DNA from: Anaerolineae bacterium UTCFX2
GTDB lineage: Bacteria > Chloroflexota > Anaerolineae > Anaerolineales > UBA4823
Reading direction: 5' to 3'
Assembly (NCBI GenBank): GCA_002050125.1
Contig: MWTA01000010.1
Span: forward strand, 1 to 64,000
DNA: 64,000 nucleotides
Positions 26,265-34,987 of this stretch are shown piece after piece (position 1 is the stretch's first letter; each line of letters starts with the position of its first letter). Under the pieces are notes generated by a model. The model was not told the DNA's origin, did no database searches, and saw nothing but the letters and a program-made list of their open reading frames with translations. The position numbers were made by a program, and so were the translations under genes.

Positions 26265-28307
26265 TCATTTTTCGAGCGCTTCAGCCACGATCTCCGCCAC
26301 GTCTTTGACCTGCAGCGCACTGTTTGCGTCGGCGCGGGCATCGTTCAGCATGGTCAGGCAGAAGGGGCAGCCGACCGCCAGCGCGGCTGCGCCGGTGTCC
26401 AGAGCTTCGCGGAAGCGGTTGGCGTTCATCCGCTCGCTGCCGGGCTGCTCTTCTTTCCACATCTGCGCCCCGCCTGCGCCGCAACAGAAGGATTGGGGTC
26501 CGTGCCACTTCATCTCGATGAGCTGCGCCCCGGCGTTGAGCAGCGCGCGGCGCGGCGCCTCGAACACGCCGTTCTGGCGCCCCAGGTAGCACGGGTCGTG
26601 GAAGGTCAGCTTTTGCAGACCCTCCGCCGACAGCTTGAGTTGACCGGCGGCGACCAGCTCGTTGATGAGCTGGGTGTGGTGGATCACCGCGTAATTGCCG
26701 CCGAAAGCCGGGTATTCGTTCTTGATCGTGTGTAGACAGTGCGGGCAGGTGGTGACGATGCGGGGCGGCGCCACTTCGTTGAGCAGCTCCACGTTAGCGC
26801 TGGCGAGCTCGTTGAACAGAAATTCGTTGCCCGCCCGGCGGGCGGGATCGCCGGTGCATTGCTCGTTTTTGCCCAGCACCGCGTACTTTACCCCGGCGGC
26901 GTTGAGGATTTCCGCAAAAGCCCGGGCGCTCTTTTTGGCGCGCTCGTCCGTGGCAGGGGCGCAGCCCACCCACCAGAGGATCTCCGGCTCGGGCTGCTGT
27001 TCGATGGTAGGCACTGGCAAGCCTTCAGCCCACTTCAACCGCTCTGCTTGAGGGACGTTCCAGGGGTTCAGGTTGCGCTCCATGCCTTTGAAAGCCGTTT
27101 GAAGCTGCTCGGGGAAGCTGTTGTCCATCAGCACCAACGCGCGGCGGACGTCCAGGATGTCGCGCATCGGCTCGTTGTTGACCGGGCAGATCTCGATACA
27201 CGCTCCGCAAGCAGTGCAGCCCCAGACCGCCTCCTCCGGGATGGCGAATTCGATCAGGGTCTGGCTGCTCGCTGCGCCGCTGGCGAGCCGGGCGCCCTCG
27301 TAGTTAATAAAGTAGCGCTTGTTAATTTCCAGGGCGGCTGGCGAAAGCACCTTGCCGGTGGTGTACGCCGGGCAGACTTGCTGGCAGCGATAGCACATGA
27401 TGCAGGCAAAGGCATCGGTCAACTGTTCCCAGCCCAGGTCTTCGAGGCGGGTGGCGCCAAACTGTTCTATGCTCTCGTCGTCGAAATTCAGCCGCTCCAG
27501 CTCGCCCATAGAGCGGCGCTCGGGTTTGAGTAGGAAATTAACCGGCGTGAAAAACAGGTGGATGTGTTTGGAATACAGAAAATACGGCAGAAACAGCAGG
27601 ATCGTGCCAAGCGCCAGCCAAAACGTGAGATGCTCAGCGACGATCAGGGCGGAGGGGCTCCACCCGTCCCACAAACTGCTGACCAGCGACGCGAACGGCT
27701 GCCAGGGATCGACGTGCGGCAGCGCGTTGACGCCGCCGGAGAAAAAGCCGGCTGGGATAGCGAGCTTGAACGATGCCCCCAGGAAGCGCGCCCCGACGTG
27801 CACCAGGATAAACGCGCCAACGATGAGCGAATCGCGGCGGATGCCGAAGCGCGCTTTTGGATGGAAATGGATCTCCTCGCGGGAGTTCAACTCGGCGGGG
27901 CGCAGAACGAAGCGCCGGATCAGCATGACGCTCATGCCCAGCAGCACGCCGACGCTGAGCAGGTCAGCCAGCAGGCGGTAGACCCCGGCGAGCGCGCCGG
28001 TGCCGAGGAAATGATAACCGGGGATGAAGCCTTCCAGCACATCGCCCAGGTTGACCAGCAAATAGAACAAAAACCCCCAGGCGATCAGCGCATGAAAGAA
28101 GCTTGCCCAAAAACGGGTTTTGAAAGTGGGCAAGAGGGCGCCCACTTTTACGATCACCCCGCCCAGGCGCTTGAGACCGAGTTGCCAGTCGGGGCGGCTA
28201 TGACCGCGCCCGATGATGCGCACGATCCGCTCTACGGCGCGATAAACCAGAACAAGCGCCCCCAGGAAAGCCAGGACGAATAGGACTTTTTCCGGCCATG
28301 TGAGCAT
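26265..28307 (-). CDS. Membrane Fe-S oxidoreductase, FadF/HdrD-like
   Basis: 680 residues. The N-terminal 250 residues form a NarI-like membrane domain of about six helices with histidines that could bind heme b. Two [4Fe-4S] motifs follow, CIMCYRCQQVCP and CTACGACIEICPV. Two CCG-type domains come next: the first is degenerate (GCAPATDE, EQCTGDP, CPHC), the second complete (DPCYLGR, FCCGAGG, CPFC). Related proteins carry electrons between electron-transfer flavoprotein or thiols and the quinone pool. No etfAB gene is nearby. GGAGGG precedes the ATG. Confidence 0.85.
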   Translation of the reverse strand: MLTWPEKVLFVLAFLGALVLVYRAVERIVRIIGRGHSRPDWQLGLKRLGGVIVKVGALLPTFKTRFWASFFHALIAWGFLFYLLVNLGDVLEGFIPGYHFLGTGALAGVYRLLADLLSVGVLLGMSVMLIRRFVLRPAELNSREEIHFHPKARFGIRRDSLIVGAFILVHVGARFLGASFKLAIPAGFFSGGVNALPHVDPWQPFASLVSSLWDGWSPSALIVAEHLTFWLALGTILLFLPYFLYSKHIHLFFTPVNFLLKPERRSMGELERLNFDDESIEQFGATRLEDLGWEQLTDAFACIMCYRCQQVCPAYTTGKVLSPAALEINKRYFINYEGARLASGAASSQTLIEFAIPEEAVWGCTACGACIEICPVNNEPMRDILDVRRALVLMDNSFPEQLQTAFKGMERNLNPWNVPQAERLKWAEGLPVPTIEQQPEPEILWWVGCAPATDERAKKSARAFAEILNAAGVKYAVLGKNEQCTGDPARRAGNEFLFNELASANVELLNEVAPPRIVTTCPHCLHTIKNEYPAFGGNYAVIHHTQLINELVAAGQLKLSAEGLQKLTFHDPCYLGRQNGVFEAPRRALLNAGAQLIEMKWHGPQSFCCGAGGAQMWKEEQPGSERMNANRFREALDTGAAALAVGCPFCLTMLNDARADANSALQVKDVAEIVAEALEK

Positions 28308-28412
28308 TGCAACCCTCCGCCGCTGTGTGTTTTATTTATTTGCAGAGTTTGATTGATCTACCGGAATCAGTTTACCACAAACTGGCAGGCGAATTGTAAA
28401 TCAGCCGGCGCT

Positions 28413-29816
28413 TCAACCCCCAAAGAATTTGAGCGCTGCCTGGATCACCGGATCGGTGTTGAAGGTGGTCTCGTCCCAGTTGCCGGCAGCTGGAATATCC
28501 GGGATGATCCCGGTCGCTTCCCAATCCTGATCTGGATGTAAATAGGGGCGGAAGGCGGCAGTGGCGATCCAGGCGCGCGAGCCATCGGAAAAATCGAACA
28601 CGCGCATCAGTTCCGTATTCCCATTCGTCTGGCTCCCGATGATCGTTGCCCGGCTGAGGTCCTGCAAGATCCCGGCAAAGACCTCGCCGAAACTCACGGT
28701 TCCATCGCCAACGAGCACGACCAGGGACAGGCTCTGCGAACCAGCCAGATCCACCCCCTGCACCTGGATCTTGTCTTCCGTGCCGTGCTGGACAAAGTAA
28801 CCGACATCGCCGTTGACGAAATTGGCGAGGGTGTTGAGCATGATCTCGCTTTGCCCGCCGCCGTTGTGCCGGTTATCCAGGATCAGCCCATCGAGCGGAG
28901 CTTCCTGCGAGAGTTCCTGAATTGCCTGGGCGATCTTTTTATCAATAGAATTTTCGTTGAACGTGGGGATCAGCACGTAGCCGATGCGTTTGCCCGCGGG
29001 CGTCAAGACGACCTGGTGGGGAACCGGCATCTCGAGCACAACCGGCGCGCGCGTGATAGTCACCTGGCGGGCGTCCTGCCCGGGGGTCTGCACCGTGACA
29101 ACAATGGTTGTGCCTGCGGGACCGCGCAGCAAATCGCGGCGGTTCCCCTGTTCGTCGAAAATCGGCGCGCCGTCGACTGCCAGGATGTTGTCGTGAGGTT
29201 TCAACCCGGCTTGCTCCGCCGGGCTGCCCGGAAACACGATCACAATAGAAAGCAAACCGCGCTCTGGGATTGGCGTATGGATGACCCCGATGCCGACGTA
29301 CTCATATTCTCCGGCAAATTCGGCGTCAAGCTGGCGGGTCTCTTCGGGGCTGAAGAAAGTCGAGTGCTCGTCCCCGAGGCTGTAAATCATCTCGGACAGC
29401 ATGGCGTAGAATTCGGGATCGGTCATCCCGGCTTCGATGCGCTGCAGCGCTTGAGCGCGCACCGCGTTCCAGTCAAGTCCATTGAAGTCGGGGTACAGGT
29501 AATTGGCGTTGACTGCCCCCCAGACTTCGTCAAAGATCTGAAAGTGAAGCGGCGATGGGCTGGGGCGCGGTCCCGCCGCGGTGGGGAAGATGGTTGGCGC
29601 GGGTCTCTCGCTCGGCGTTGGAGGCGGGAGGGTGGCAGTCTCAGTTGGCGGCGCAGTTGGAGCGGGCGGCTCGGTCGGCAGCGGGGGTGTGTCGCTGGCT
29701 TGCAGCGCCGGCGCCGTAGTCGGCTCGGTCCGCGCCAGGAGACCGCCCATTGAGCAAGCCAGCGAAGCGAGAATCAACGCAAGGACGACGATTAACGCCG
29801 TTTTTTTGAGATGCAT
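28413..29816 (-). CDS. S41-family peptidase, lipoprotein
   Basis: 467 residues. Lipobox LASLAC (Cys21), a Thr/Pro stalk (about 30-90), an N-terminal helical domain, a PDZ domain (about 170-255; FPGSPAEQAGLKPHDNILAVDG) and an S41 catalytic domain. Ser375 (GTVSFGE) is the expected nucleophile. The usual CtpA lysine position reads SQTNGNTE, so Asn400 replaces Lys; His151 (GDEHSTFF) suggests a Ser-His arrangement like nisin-resistance-type S41 proteases. It starts eight bases after the L,D-transpeptidase stop, without a ribosome-binding site. Confidence 0.85.
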   Translation of the reverse strand: MHLKKTALIVVLALILASLACSMGGLLARTEPTTAPALQASDTPPLPTEPPAPTAPPTETATLPPPTPSERPAPTIFPTAAGPRPSPSPLHFQIFDEVWGAVNANYLYPDFNGLDWNAVRAQALQRIEAGMTDPEFYAMLSEMIYSLGDEHSTFFSPEETRQLDAEFAGEYEYVGIGVIHTPIPERGLLSIVIVFPGSPAEQAGLKPHDNILAVDGAPIFDEQGNRRDLLRGPAGTTIVVTVQTPGQDARQVTITRAPVVLEMPVPHQVVLTPAGKRIGYVLIPTFNENSIDKKIAQAIQELSQEAPLDGLILDNRHNGGGQSEIMLNTLANFVNGDVGYFVQHGTEDKIQVQGVDLAGSQSLSLVVLVGDGTVSFGEVFAGILQDLSRATIIGSQTNGNTELMRVFDFSDGSRAWIATAAFRPYLHPDQDWEATGIIPDIPAAGNWDETTFNTDPVIQAALKFFGG

Positions 29817-29825
29817 GGGGCTGCT

Positions 29826-31025
29826 TTAGTATCCCCCGCCCTTATACAATGCGGGATCGGTGGGCGTCTGACCGGAGGGGTCCCAAATGTACACCCAATC
29901 GCCGACTGCAGCCCAGTTATACACCCAGTGTGCATCGCCTACGGTCAGATTGACGCAGCCGTGCGACTGAGGAAAGCCCATCTTGGCGCGCCAATACGCT
30001 CCATGCAGCGCGTACGCATCGTCGTAGTACAAAATAAAGGGCACGTCTTCGAGGTAATAAGCATCCGAACGGTCAGCCTCGAAAGTCCCGGTCATGGGTC
30101 CCATGTCGTAGGTCTGGTAGATCTGAAATGCCCCGGGTTGGGTCCAGAATGGCTCGGCGCCGCTGGCGATCAGCGTGGCGAAGACCATCTGGCGGTTGTC
30201 ATAGACCGCCAGCGTCTGTTCGTATAGGTTGACCTCGATCCAGCGGTCGCTCGGGACGCCTTCCGGCGGGGTGGGGTTTGGCAGCACCCGGGCGATGTAC
30301 TTGCCTTGCACCCACTCATCCGGACCGATCATGTACCAGCTTTCGTCGCCGATTTTTTCTTCCCCGAATACCTGGACGATATCATACAGGCTCAGCAGCC
30401 TGCCGGTCGGCTCGCCGCCTGGAGTGCGGTGCACTTCGATTTGCAGCGTTGGCGAGAAATAGGTGAGCACCCAGCCAAACGGCGTTACCGGGGTGCTAGA
30501 GAAGGTGATGCCGCGCGATGGGGGCAGCGCTCCGAGCCGTGAGATGTAGTTGCCGGTCAGGAATGCCCCGGGGCGGATTTCGTAAAGCTTCTTGCCGCCG
30601 GTCTCCTGCAGATTGGAGTAGGAGATATAGACAAACTGCCCGTTGAGCGTTTCGACTGCGCCGCGTTTGTTGCCTTTGATCGCGTCATCGATCGAACCAA
30701 AAACCGGGGCAGGCATGTTGACGACCTCGCCGTAGTAGGTGCTCACCGCGCCAAGCGCCGGATCGACTGGCGTGTAGGCGAACGGCGGGACGGGAAAGGT
30801 CAAGCCTTTCTGCGCCATCTGCGTCAGATAGGCGGAGGGACCGGACGGGAGGCAGTTGCCTGGATCGTAAGCGTAAATCCCCGGCAGACACAACACCTGC
30901 GGGGCGGCAGCCGGGGCAGCGAGCCTGGCTGCTTGGACCTCGACGGGTCGAGCCAGGCTGCCGGAGAGCAATAACAGCGAGAAGGCGCACAGAGCCAGCT
31001 TGGTGGTTGGGCTTTTGAAGATCAT
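29826..31025 (-). CDS. Secreted L,D-transpeptidase (YkuD domain)
   Basis: 399 residues with a signal peptide (1-32). The middle carries SH3-like repeats (about 95-250). The YkuD domain (about 262-390) has His341, His355 and Cys357 (SHGCVNL). It cross-links peptidoglycan or attaches proteins to it. Its pairing with a secreted S41 protease in one operon suggests cell-wall maturation. A TATAAT six bases before the ATG and the lack of a ribosome-binding site point to leaderless expression. Confidence 0.88.
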   Translation of the reverse strand: MIFKSPTTKLALCAFSLLLLSGSLARPVEVQAARLAAPAAAPQVLCLPGIYAYDPGNCLPSGPSAYLTQMAQKGLTFPVPPFAYTPVDPALGAVSTYYGEVVNMPAPVFGSIDDAIKGNKRGAVETLNGQFVYISYSNLQETGGKKLYEIRPGAFLTGNYISRLGALPPSRGITFSSTPVTPFGWVLTYFSPTLQIEVHRTPGGEPTGRLLSLYDIVQVFGEEKIGDESWYMIGPDEWVQGKYIARVLPNPTPPEGVPSDRWIEVNLYEQTLAVYDNRQMVFATLIASGAEPFWTQPGAFQIYQTYDMGPMTGTFEADRSDAYYLEDVPFILYYDDAYALHGAYWRAKMGFPQSHGCVNLTVGDAHWVYNWAAVGDWVYIWDPSGQTPTDPALYKGGGY

Positions 31026-31031
31026 CGGGGC

Positions 31032-31037
31032 ATTATA
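31032..31037 (-). promoter_or_regulatory. -10 element of the L,D-transpeptidase operon (leaderless geometry)
   Basis: TATAAT on the minus strand, six bases (GCCCCG), then the ATG at 31025. No clear -35 box. Confidence 0.55.
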
Positions 31038-31243
31038 GCGTATTTCTTGCCGGCTTTTGGCGTGCGGGGTGGAATATAAATAAACTCTTATTAATATGCG
31101 AGCCCAAACTCATCGGGTTAGCCGGATTGTGAACAGTCAATTGTCCCACGCTGGGGTTCTTTGCAGGCGGTCCTGTCTATACTTGGCAGGCTTAGGCTTT
31201 AAGCAAATCCTGAAGCAAATTCCTGTGAAGCGCGCCTTCCATC

Positions 31244-31272
31244 TTGACGAACGTTAAACTCGCGGTTAGGAT
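31244..31272 (+). promoter_or_regulatory. menA promoter
   Basis: TTGACG (31244-31249), 17 bases, TAGGAT (31267-31272), then ten bases to the ATG. The predicted mRNA leader is only about four bases. The rest of the gap from 31038 shows no gene. Confidence 0.5.
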
Positions 31273-31282
31273 TTCGGCAGCT

Positions 31283-32194
31283 ATGCCGAAGCGTTCCAAA
31301 CCCGACCTCAGCCCGCTCCAGATATGGACTATGGCGATTCGCCCAAAGACGCTGCCCGCCGCGGCGGCTACGGCGATCATCGGTTCTGCCGCGGCGTTTT
31401 GGGCAGGGAAGTTCGCTTTCGGTCCGGCGCTGGCGTGTCTGCTGGGGGCGCTGCTGCTGCAGATTGGCGCAAATCTGGCGAATGATGTCTTCGATTACTA
31501 TCGCGGCGCTGACACCAAAGAGCGGTTGGGACCGGTGAGGGTGACCCAATCCGGGCTGTTGAGCCCGCGCCAGGTGCTGGTCGGGACCTGGGTCGTTTTC
31601 ACCCTGGCGGCGCTGCTCGGCGTCTATCTTTACGCGGTCGCTGGACCGCTGGTGCTGGTGATCGGTTTGGCGTCGATCGCGGCTGCAGTGGCGTATTCCG
31701 GCGGCCCGCTGCCGTTTGGCTATTACGGGCTAGGCGATCTGGTCGTATTTCTGTTTTTTGGTCCGGTGGCGGTCTGTGGGACGTATTTCGTCCAGGCGCA
31801 TTCGATCGATGCGATTGCGATTTGGTCCTCGCTGCCGGCTGGTTTTTTGATCACCGCGATCTTGGTGGTCAACAACCTGCGGGATATTCCAACCGACCGC
31901 GCAACCGGCAAACGCACCCTGGCGGTGCAGCTTGGACCGCAGGGAGCGCGGTTCGAATACAGCCTCTGCCTCGCGGCGGCTTATCTAGTTCCGGTGTTGA
32001 TGTGGGTTTTTTGGATCATGCCGCTGTGGATCCTGGCAGTCTGGTTTTCGCTGCCGCTGGCGTTGCAACAGAACCGCATGGTGTGGGAGCTTGAAGGTCG
32101 CCCGCTGAACCAGGCGCTGGCGGGCACGGGTCGGCTGACGCTGGTCTTTGGGTTGTTGTATTCGCTTGGATTGGTGGTTTCCTCATTATTATAG
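31283..32194 (+). CDS. menA: 1,4-dihydroxy-2-naphthoate polyprenyltransferase
   Basis: 303 residues with about eight or nine transmembrane helices of the UbiA superfamily. The two Asp-rich motifs are NDVFDYYRGAD and NNLRDIPTD. The N-terminal MAIRPKTLPAA is typical of MenA. It attaches the isoprenoid tail in menaquinone synthesis, which fits the quinol-oxidising complex elsewhere in the window. The start is placed at ATG 31283; the longer frame from TTG 31244 begins inside the -35 box. Confidence 0.9.
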   Translation: MPKRSKPDLSPLQIWTMAIRPKTLPAAAATAIIGSAAAFWAGKFAFGPALACLLGALLLQIGANLANDVFDYYRGADTKERLGPVRVTQSGLLSPRQVLVGTWVVFTLAALLGVYLYAVAGPLVLVIGLASIAAAVAYSGGPLPFGYYGLGDLVVFLFFGPVAVCGTYFVQAHSIDAIAIWSSLPAGFLITAILVVNNLRDIPTDRATGKRTLAVQLGPQGARFEYSLCLAAAYLVPVLMWVFWIMPLWILAVWFSLPLALQQNRMVWELEGRPLNQALAGTGRLTLVFGLLYSLGLVVSSLL

Positions 32195-32225
32195 TTTGTG
32201 AGATTATCTTTTCGCTTCTGCTGCA

Positions 32226-32969
32226 TCAATGGGCGGTCTGCCAGGGGCATAGGCGGCGCTCCAACCAGTCCACTCCGAAATACAAACCTAACCCCATCAG
32301 GCTGAGCGCCACGATCCCGGCGTACATGGCGGGATAGTTGAACAGCGTGCTGCCGTTCAGATAGATGTAATATCCCAACCCGCGCTGGGTAGCAAAAAGC
32401 TCTGCCACGTAAAGCACCGCCACCGCCGTTCCCACCGACTGGCGCAGCGCGGTCAGGATCGCCGGCAGGCTGGCGGGCAGATAGACGAAGCGGAAGAGAC
32501 CCCGCCTGCCAGCCCCCAGGCTGCGCACGCTTTGGATGAGCTCCGGTCGGATTGCCGCAGCCTGATCCCTCACCAGCACCAGGATCTGAAAGAAAAGCAC
32601 CAGGAAGATAATGATGATTTTAGGAAAATCGCCGATGCCGAAAAAGAGCAGAACGATCGGTACCAGCACCACTTTAGGCACTGGGTAAAGCAGGTAGATC
32701 AGCGGCGAAAAAATGCGGTTCAGGCGCGCCGATTGACCCAGCAGCAGCCCGGCGGGCGCCGCGGTGAGCACCGCCAGGACGGTGCTGGCAGCAACGCGCC
32801 ACAGGCTGGCAAGCAGGTGCTCCAGGAGCTTGCCGCGCACCAGTTCCTGAACGAAGGTCTGCCCCACCGTCAAGGGGGCGGGCAGGATCGGTAAGTTCAA
32901 CAGCATAGCTGAGACCTGCCAGACCAGCAGCAGCCCGATAACCGCCCAGATGAGTTCGCCGCGTTTCAG
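32226..32969 (-). CDS. ABC transporter permease, SsuC/TauC-like
   Basis: About 247 residues with six transmembrane helices and the permease EAA-type loop (VRSLGAGRRGLFRFVYLPASLPAILTALR). No ATG, GTG or TTG lies near the expected N-terminus. A CTG at 32969 (CTGAAACGCGGC) lies five bases after a strong GGGAGG (plus 32975-32980), so a CTG start is proposed. The site follows the stop of the ATPase gene directly. The apparent frame up to 33131 is the shadow of that gene. Confidence 0.82.
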   Translation of the reverse strand: MKRGELIWAVIGLLLVWQVSAMLLNLPILPAPLTVGQTFVQELVRGKLLEHLLASLWRVAASTVLAVLTAAPAGLLLGQSARLNRIFSPLIYLLYPVPKVVLVPIVLLFFGIGDFPKIIIIFLVLFFQILVLVRDQAAAIRPELIQSVRSLGAGRRGLFRFVYLPASLPAILTALRQSVGTAVAVLYVAELFATQRGLGYYIYLNGSTLFNYPAMYAGIVALSLMGLGLYFGVDWLERRLCPWQTAH

Positions 32970-32982
32970 ATGCGCCTCCCGT

Positions 32983-33747
32983 TTATTCGATCGCCGCCAT
33001 GCGGCGGCGCAGGTCTCGCACCAGGGCGAAGTAGCCCGGGCTGTCGGGGAATTCCGCGTCGGCGCCGCCCGGGTTTTCAACCACAGCTGGCGTGGTGTTG
33101 GGCGGCTGCCCAAGCAGCAAAATCTTTTCACCCAGCACGGCGGCTTCCTCGATCGAATGCGTTACCGTCACCAACGTGAGAGATTGCTCTCGCCACAGTT
33201 CGAGCGTCAGCCGCTGCAAGCCTTCGCGCGTCGGCGCGTCGAGGGAGGAGAAGGGCTCGTCCATCAGCAGCAGGTCGGGCTGGAGGGCGAGTGTCCGGGC
33301 GATGGCGGTGCGCTGGCGCTGCCCGCCGGAGATCTGTCCCGGGTACTGGTCGCTGAACGGCGCCAGCCCCAGCCGGCTCAGCCAGGGGTCCACATCCTGG
33401 GCGGGTTGAAACTCATCCGGGGCATGTTTGCCGTCCGGTCCATAAAAAGTGCGGATGCGCAAACCCAGCGCGGCGTTCTCGCGCACGGTTGCCCAGGGGA
33501 GCAGCCCGTAATCTTGCAGGATCAATCCGGTGTGCGGTCGGGGGCGGAGCAGAGGCTTTCCGTCGATCAGCACTTGCCCCGCTAGCGGCGCCCGCAGACC
33601 GGCGAGCAGGATGAGCAGCGTGGTCTTGCCGCAGCCGGAGGGTCCCAGCACGACCCAGGATTCGGCGCGCTGCACGCCCCAGCTAAAATCTTTGAAGATC
33701 GTCTGACCGTCCGGGTAGGCATAAGTGAGCGAAACGAACTCGATCAT
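32983..33747 (-). CDS. ABC transporter ATP-binding protein, SsuB/TauB-like
   Basis: 254 residues. Walker A GPSGCGKTT, Q-loop LQDYGLLPW, signature SGGQRQRTAIAR, Walker B LLLMDEPFSSLD and switch His in VTHSIEEA are all present. It powers import with the permease and binding protein on either side. The substrate class (sulfonate, nitrate, pyrimidine-type) cannot be told from the ATPase. Confidence 0.93.
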   Translation of the reverse strand: MIEFVSLTYAYPDGQTIFKDFSWGVQRAESWVVLGPSGCGKTTLLILLAGLRAPLAGQVLIDGKPLLRPRPHTGLILQDYGLLPWATVRENAALGLRIRTFYGPDGKHAPDEFQPAQDVDPWLSRLGLAPFSDQYPGQISGGQRQRTAIARTLALQPDLLLMDEPFSSLDAPTREGLQRLTLELWREQSLTLVTVTHSIEEAAVLGEKILLLGQPPNTTPAVVENPGGADAEFPDSPGYFALVRDLRRRMAAIE

Positions 33748-33754
33748 GTGGGCG

Positions 33755-34726
33755 CTATTTGGGCAGAAAGCTGGCGTTGACGGAATCGGCGTAGGAAACT
33801 GGCTTTTCGAGCAGCCCTTTTTCGAGCGCCCAGGCGATCATATCGTCCCATTGGGCTTCGCTGGGCACCCCCGCAGTGACGAACGAAGGCACCTTGAACT
33901 GACCCTGCAGCGCCGGCGGCACGACTTGCTTTTGGACCATCAGGTCCTCGTACTTTTCGGGGTGCGCATTGATCAGCGCGACAGCCTGCTCAATGGCGGC
34001 GAGGAAAGCCCGCACGGCTGCGGGGTTCTGGTCGATCACCGGTTTGCGGAAGGTGATCGTGCTGAAGCTGTATTGCGGGTGGCTGGCGTCGTCGAGGATG
34101 ACGCGGGCGCCGTTGAGCCGCGCCAGCGTGGTGAGCGGCTCAGGGAGCATCGCGGCGCTTAGCGATCCGGTGCCGAGCAGGTTCATGCGCTCATCGATTT
34201 TTGGCACGGCAATCGTGGCGATTTCCGTTTCGCTGAAGCCTTCAGCCTGGAGCAAACGGTCGGTCAGATACTCGATGATCGTGCCTTGCGAAATGCCAAT
34301 CTCCACGCCCTTTAAGTCTGCGACAGTTTCGATGGCGCTCTGTTTAGCAGCCAGGATGCTGAACAAGGCGTGTCCGGGGCTGGCGGCGCGGGCGTAACGC
34401 ACCACCTGGGCGTTAACCGCATCTCGGTTGAAGTAGGCGGTCGAGAGCGCTTCGTTCATCATCCCGTCCGCCTGTCCAGAGGCGATGAGTTGGTCGCGTT
34501 CGGGCGCAGAAGCGACCGGAATGAGCTCGACCTCCAGTCCATTTTTCGTAAACAGCCCCTCTTCAGCGGCGACGTACATTGGCAGGGTGTCCAGCACGGG
34601 CAAGACCGCCACGCGCAGCTTTGGCATTTCAGCCGGGGACGGGGAGGCAGAGGCGCAGCCAGCCAGGATCAATCCAGTCACAAGGGCTAAAGCCCATCGC
34701 GCAATGGCAAAAACCAGCCTCTTCAT
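33755..34726 (-). CDS. ABC transporter substrate-binding lipoprotein, SsuA/THI5-like
   Basis: About 323 residues. Lipobox LAGC is followed by a mature domain of the NMT1/SsuA fold (LRVAVLPVLDTLPMYVAAEEGLFTKNGLEVELIPV; DLKGVEIGISQGTIIEYL). The ligand is unknown. The ATG at 34726 has GGAGGG upstream; the in-frame TTG five codons earlier lies before that site. A minus-strand TATAAT at 34817-34812 may be its -10, giving a leader of about 80 bases. Confidence 0.88.
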   Translation of the reverse strand: MKRLVFAIARWALALVTGLILAGCASASPSPAEMPKLRVAVLPVLDTLPMYVAAEEGLFTKNGLEVELIPVASAPERDQLIASGQADGMMNEALSTAYFNRDAVNAQVVRYARAASPGHALFSILAAKQSAIETVADLKGVEIGISQGTIIEYLTDRLLQAEGFSETEIATIAVPKIDERMNLLGTGSLSAAMLPEPLTTLARLNGARVILDDASHPQYSFSTITFRKPVIDQNPAAVRAFLAAIEQAVALINAHPEKYEDLMVQKQVVPPALQGQFKVPSFVTAGVPSEAQWDDMIAWALEKGLLEKPVSYADSVNASFLPK

Positions 34727-34861
34727 GTGTTTTCCCTCCAAAAAACCAGTTTGGTTACATTGGTGTTCATTTTTCTGGCACTATTATTGCACAAAATTGC
34801 AAAACCGTAAGATTATAGCATGAGCCCTTAAGCCCTGGATAGACATTGTGTTAGAATTATG

Positions 34862-34969
34862 CTCGTCGATGAAAAACCGCTAAGTTTTTTGACAAATCGA
34901 AGCCGGGGACCCGCGGTAAGATTGCCGGGAATCGACTTCGGGGTCGCAGTGTAAGCACTCATCTACGAG
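34862..34969 (+). ncRNA. Structured 5' leader RNA (riboswitch-like, class unknown) of the Roadblock-V4R operon
   Basis: Four helices fold without strain. P1: 34862-34871 with 34960-34969 (9 of 10 pairs). P2: AAAAAC 34872-34877 with GTTTTT 34884-34889, stacked directly on P1. P3: CGAAG 34898-34902 with CTTCG 34936-34940, enclosing a smaller CGG/CCG hairpin. P4: AGTG 34948-34951 with CACT 34956-34959, also directly against P1. A possible -10 (TAGAAT 34852-34857) puts the transcript start at the base of P1. GGAAGGAG of the first gene begins at the 3' edge of P1. The word GCCGGGGACCC recalls c-di-AMP riboswitches, but their conserved 3' part is missing. Confidence 0.5.
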
Positions 34970-34987
34970 GAAGGAGCGCCGATTTTT

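Noticed and set aside
34901-34916. Cobalamin riboswitch B12 box
   Set aside because: AGCCGGGGACCCGC is similar to the box, but there is no room upstream for the rest of the cobalamin fold and the spacing inside the box is off by one.
34898-34946. c-di-AMP (ydaO) riboswitch
   Set aside because: GCCGGGGACCC matches, but the conserved 3' element with GACAGCTAAC and the second half of the fold are absent.
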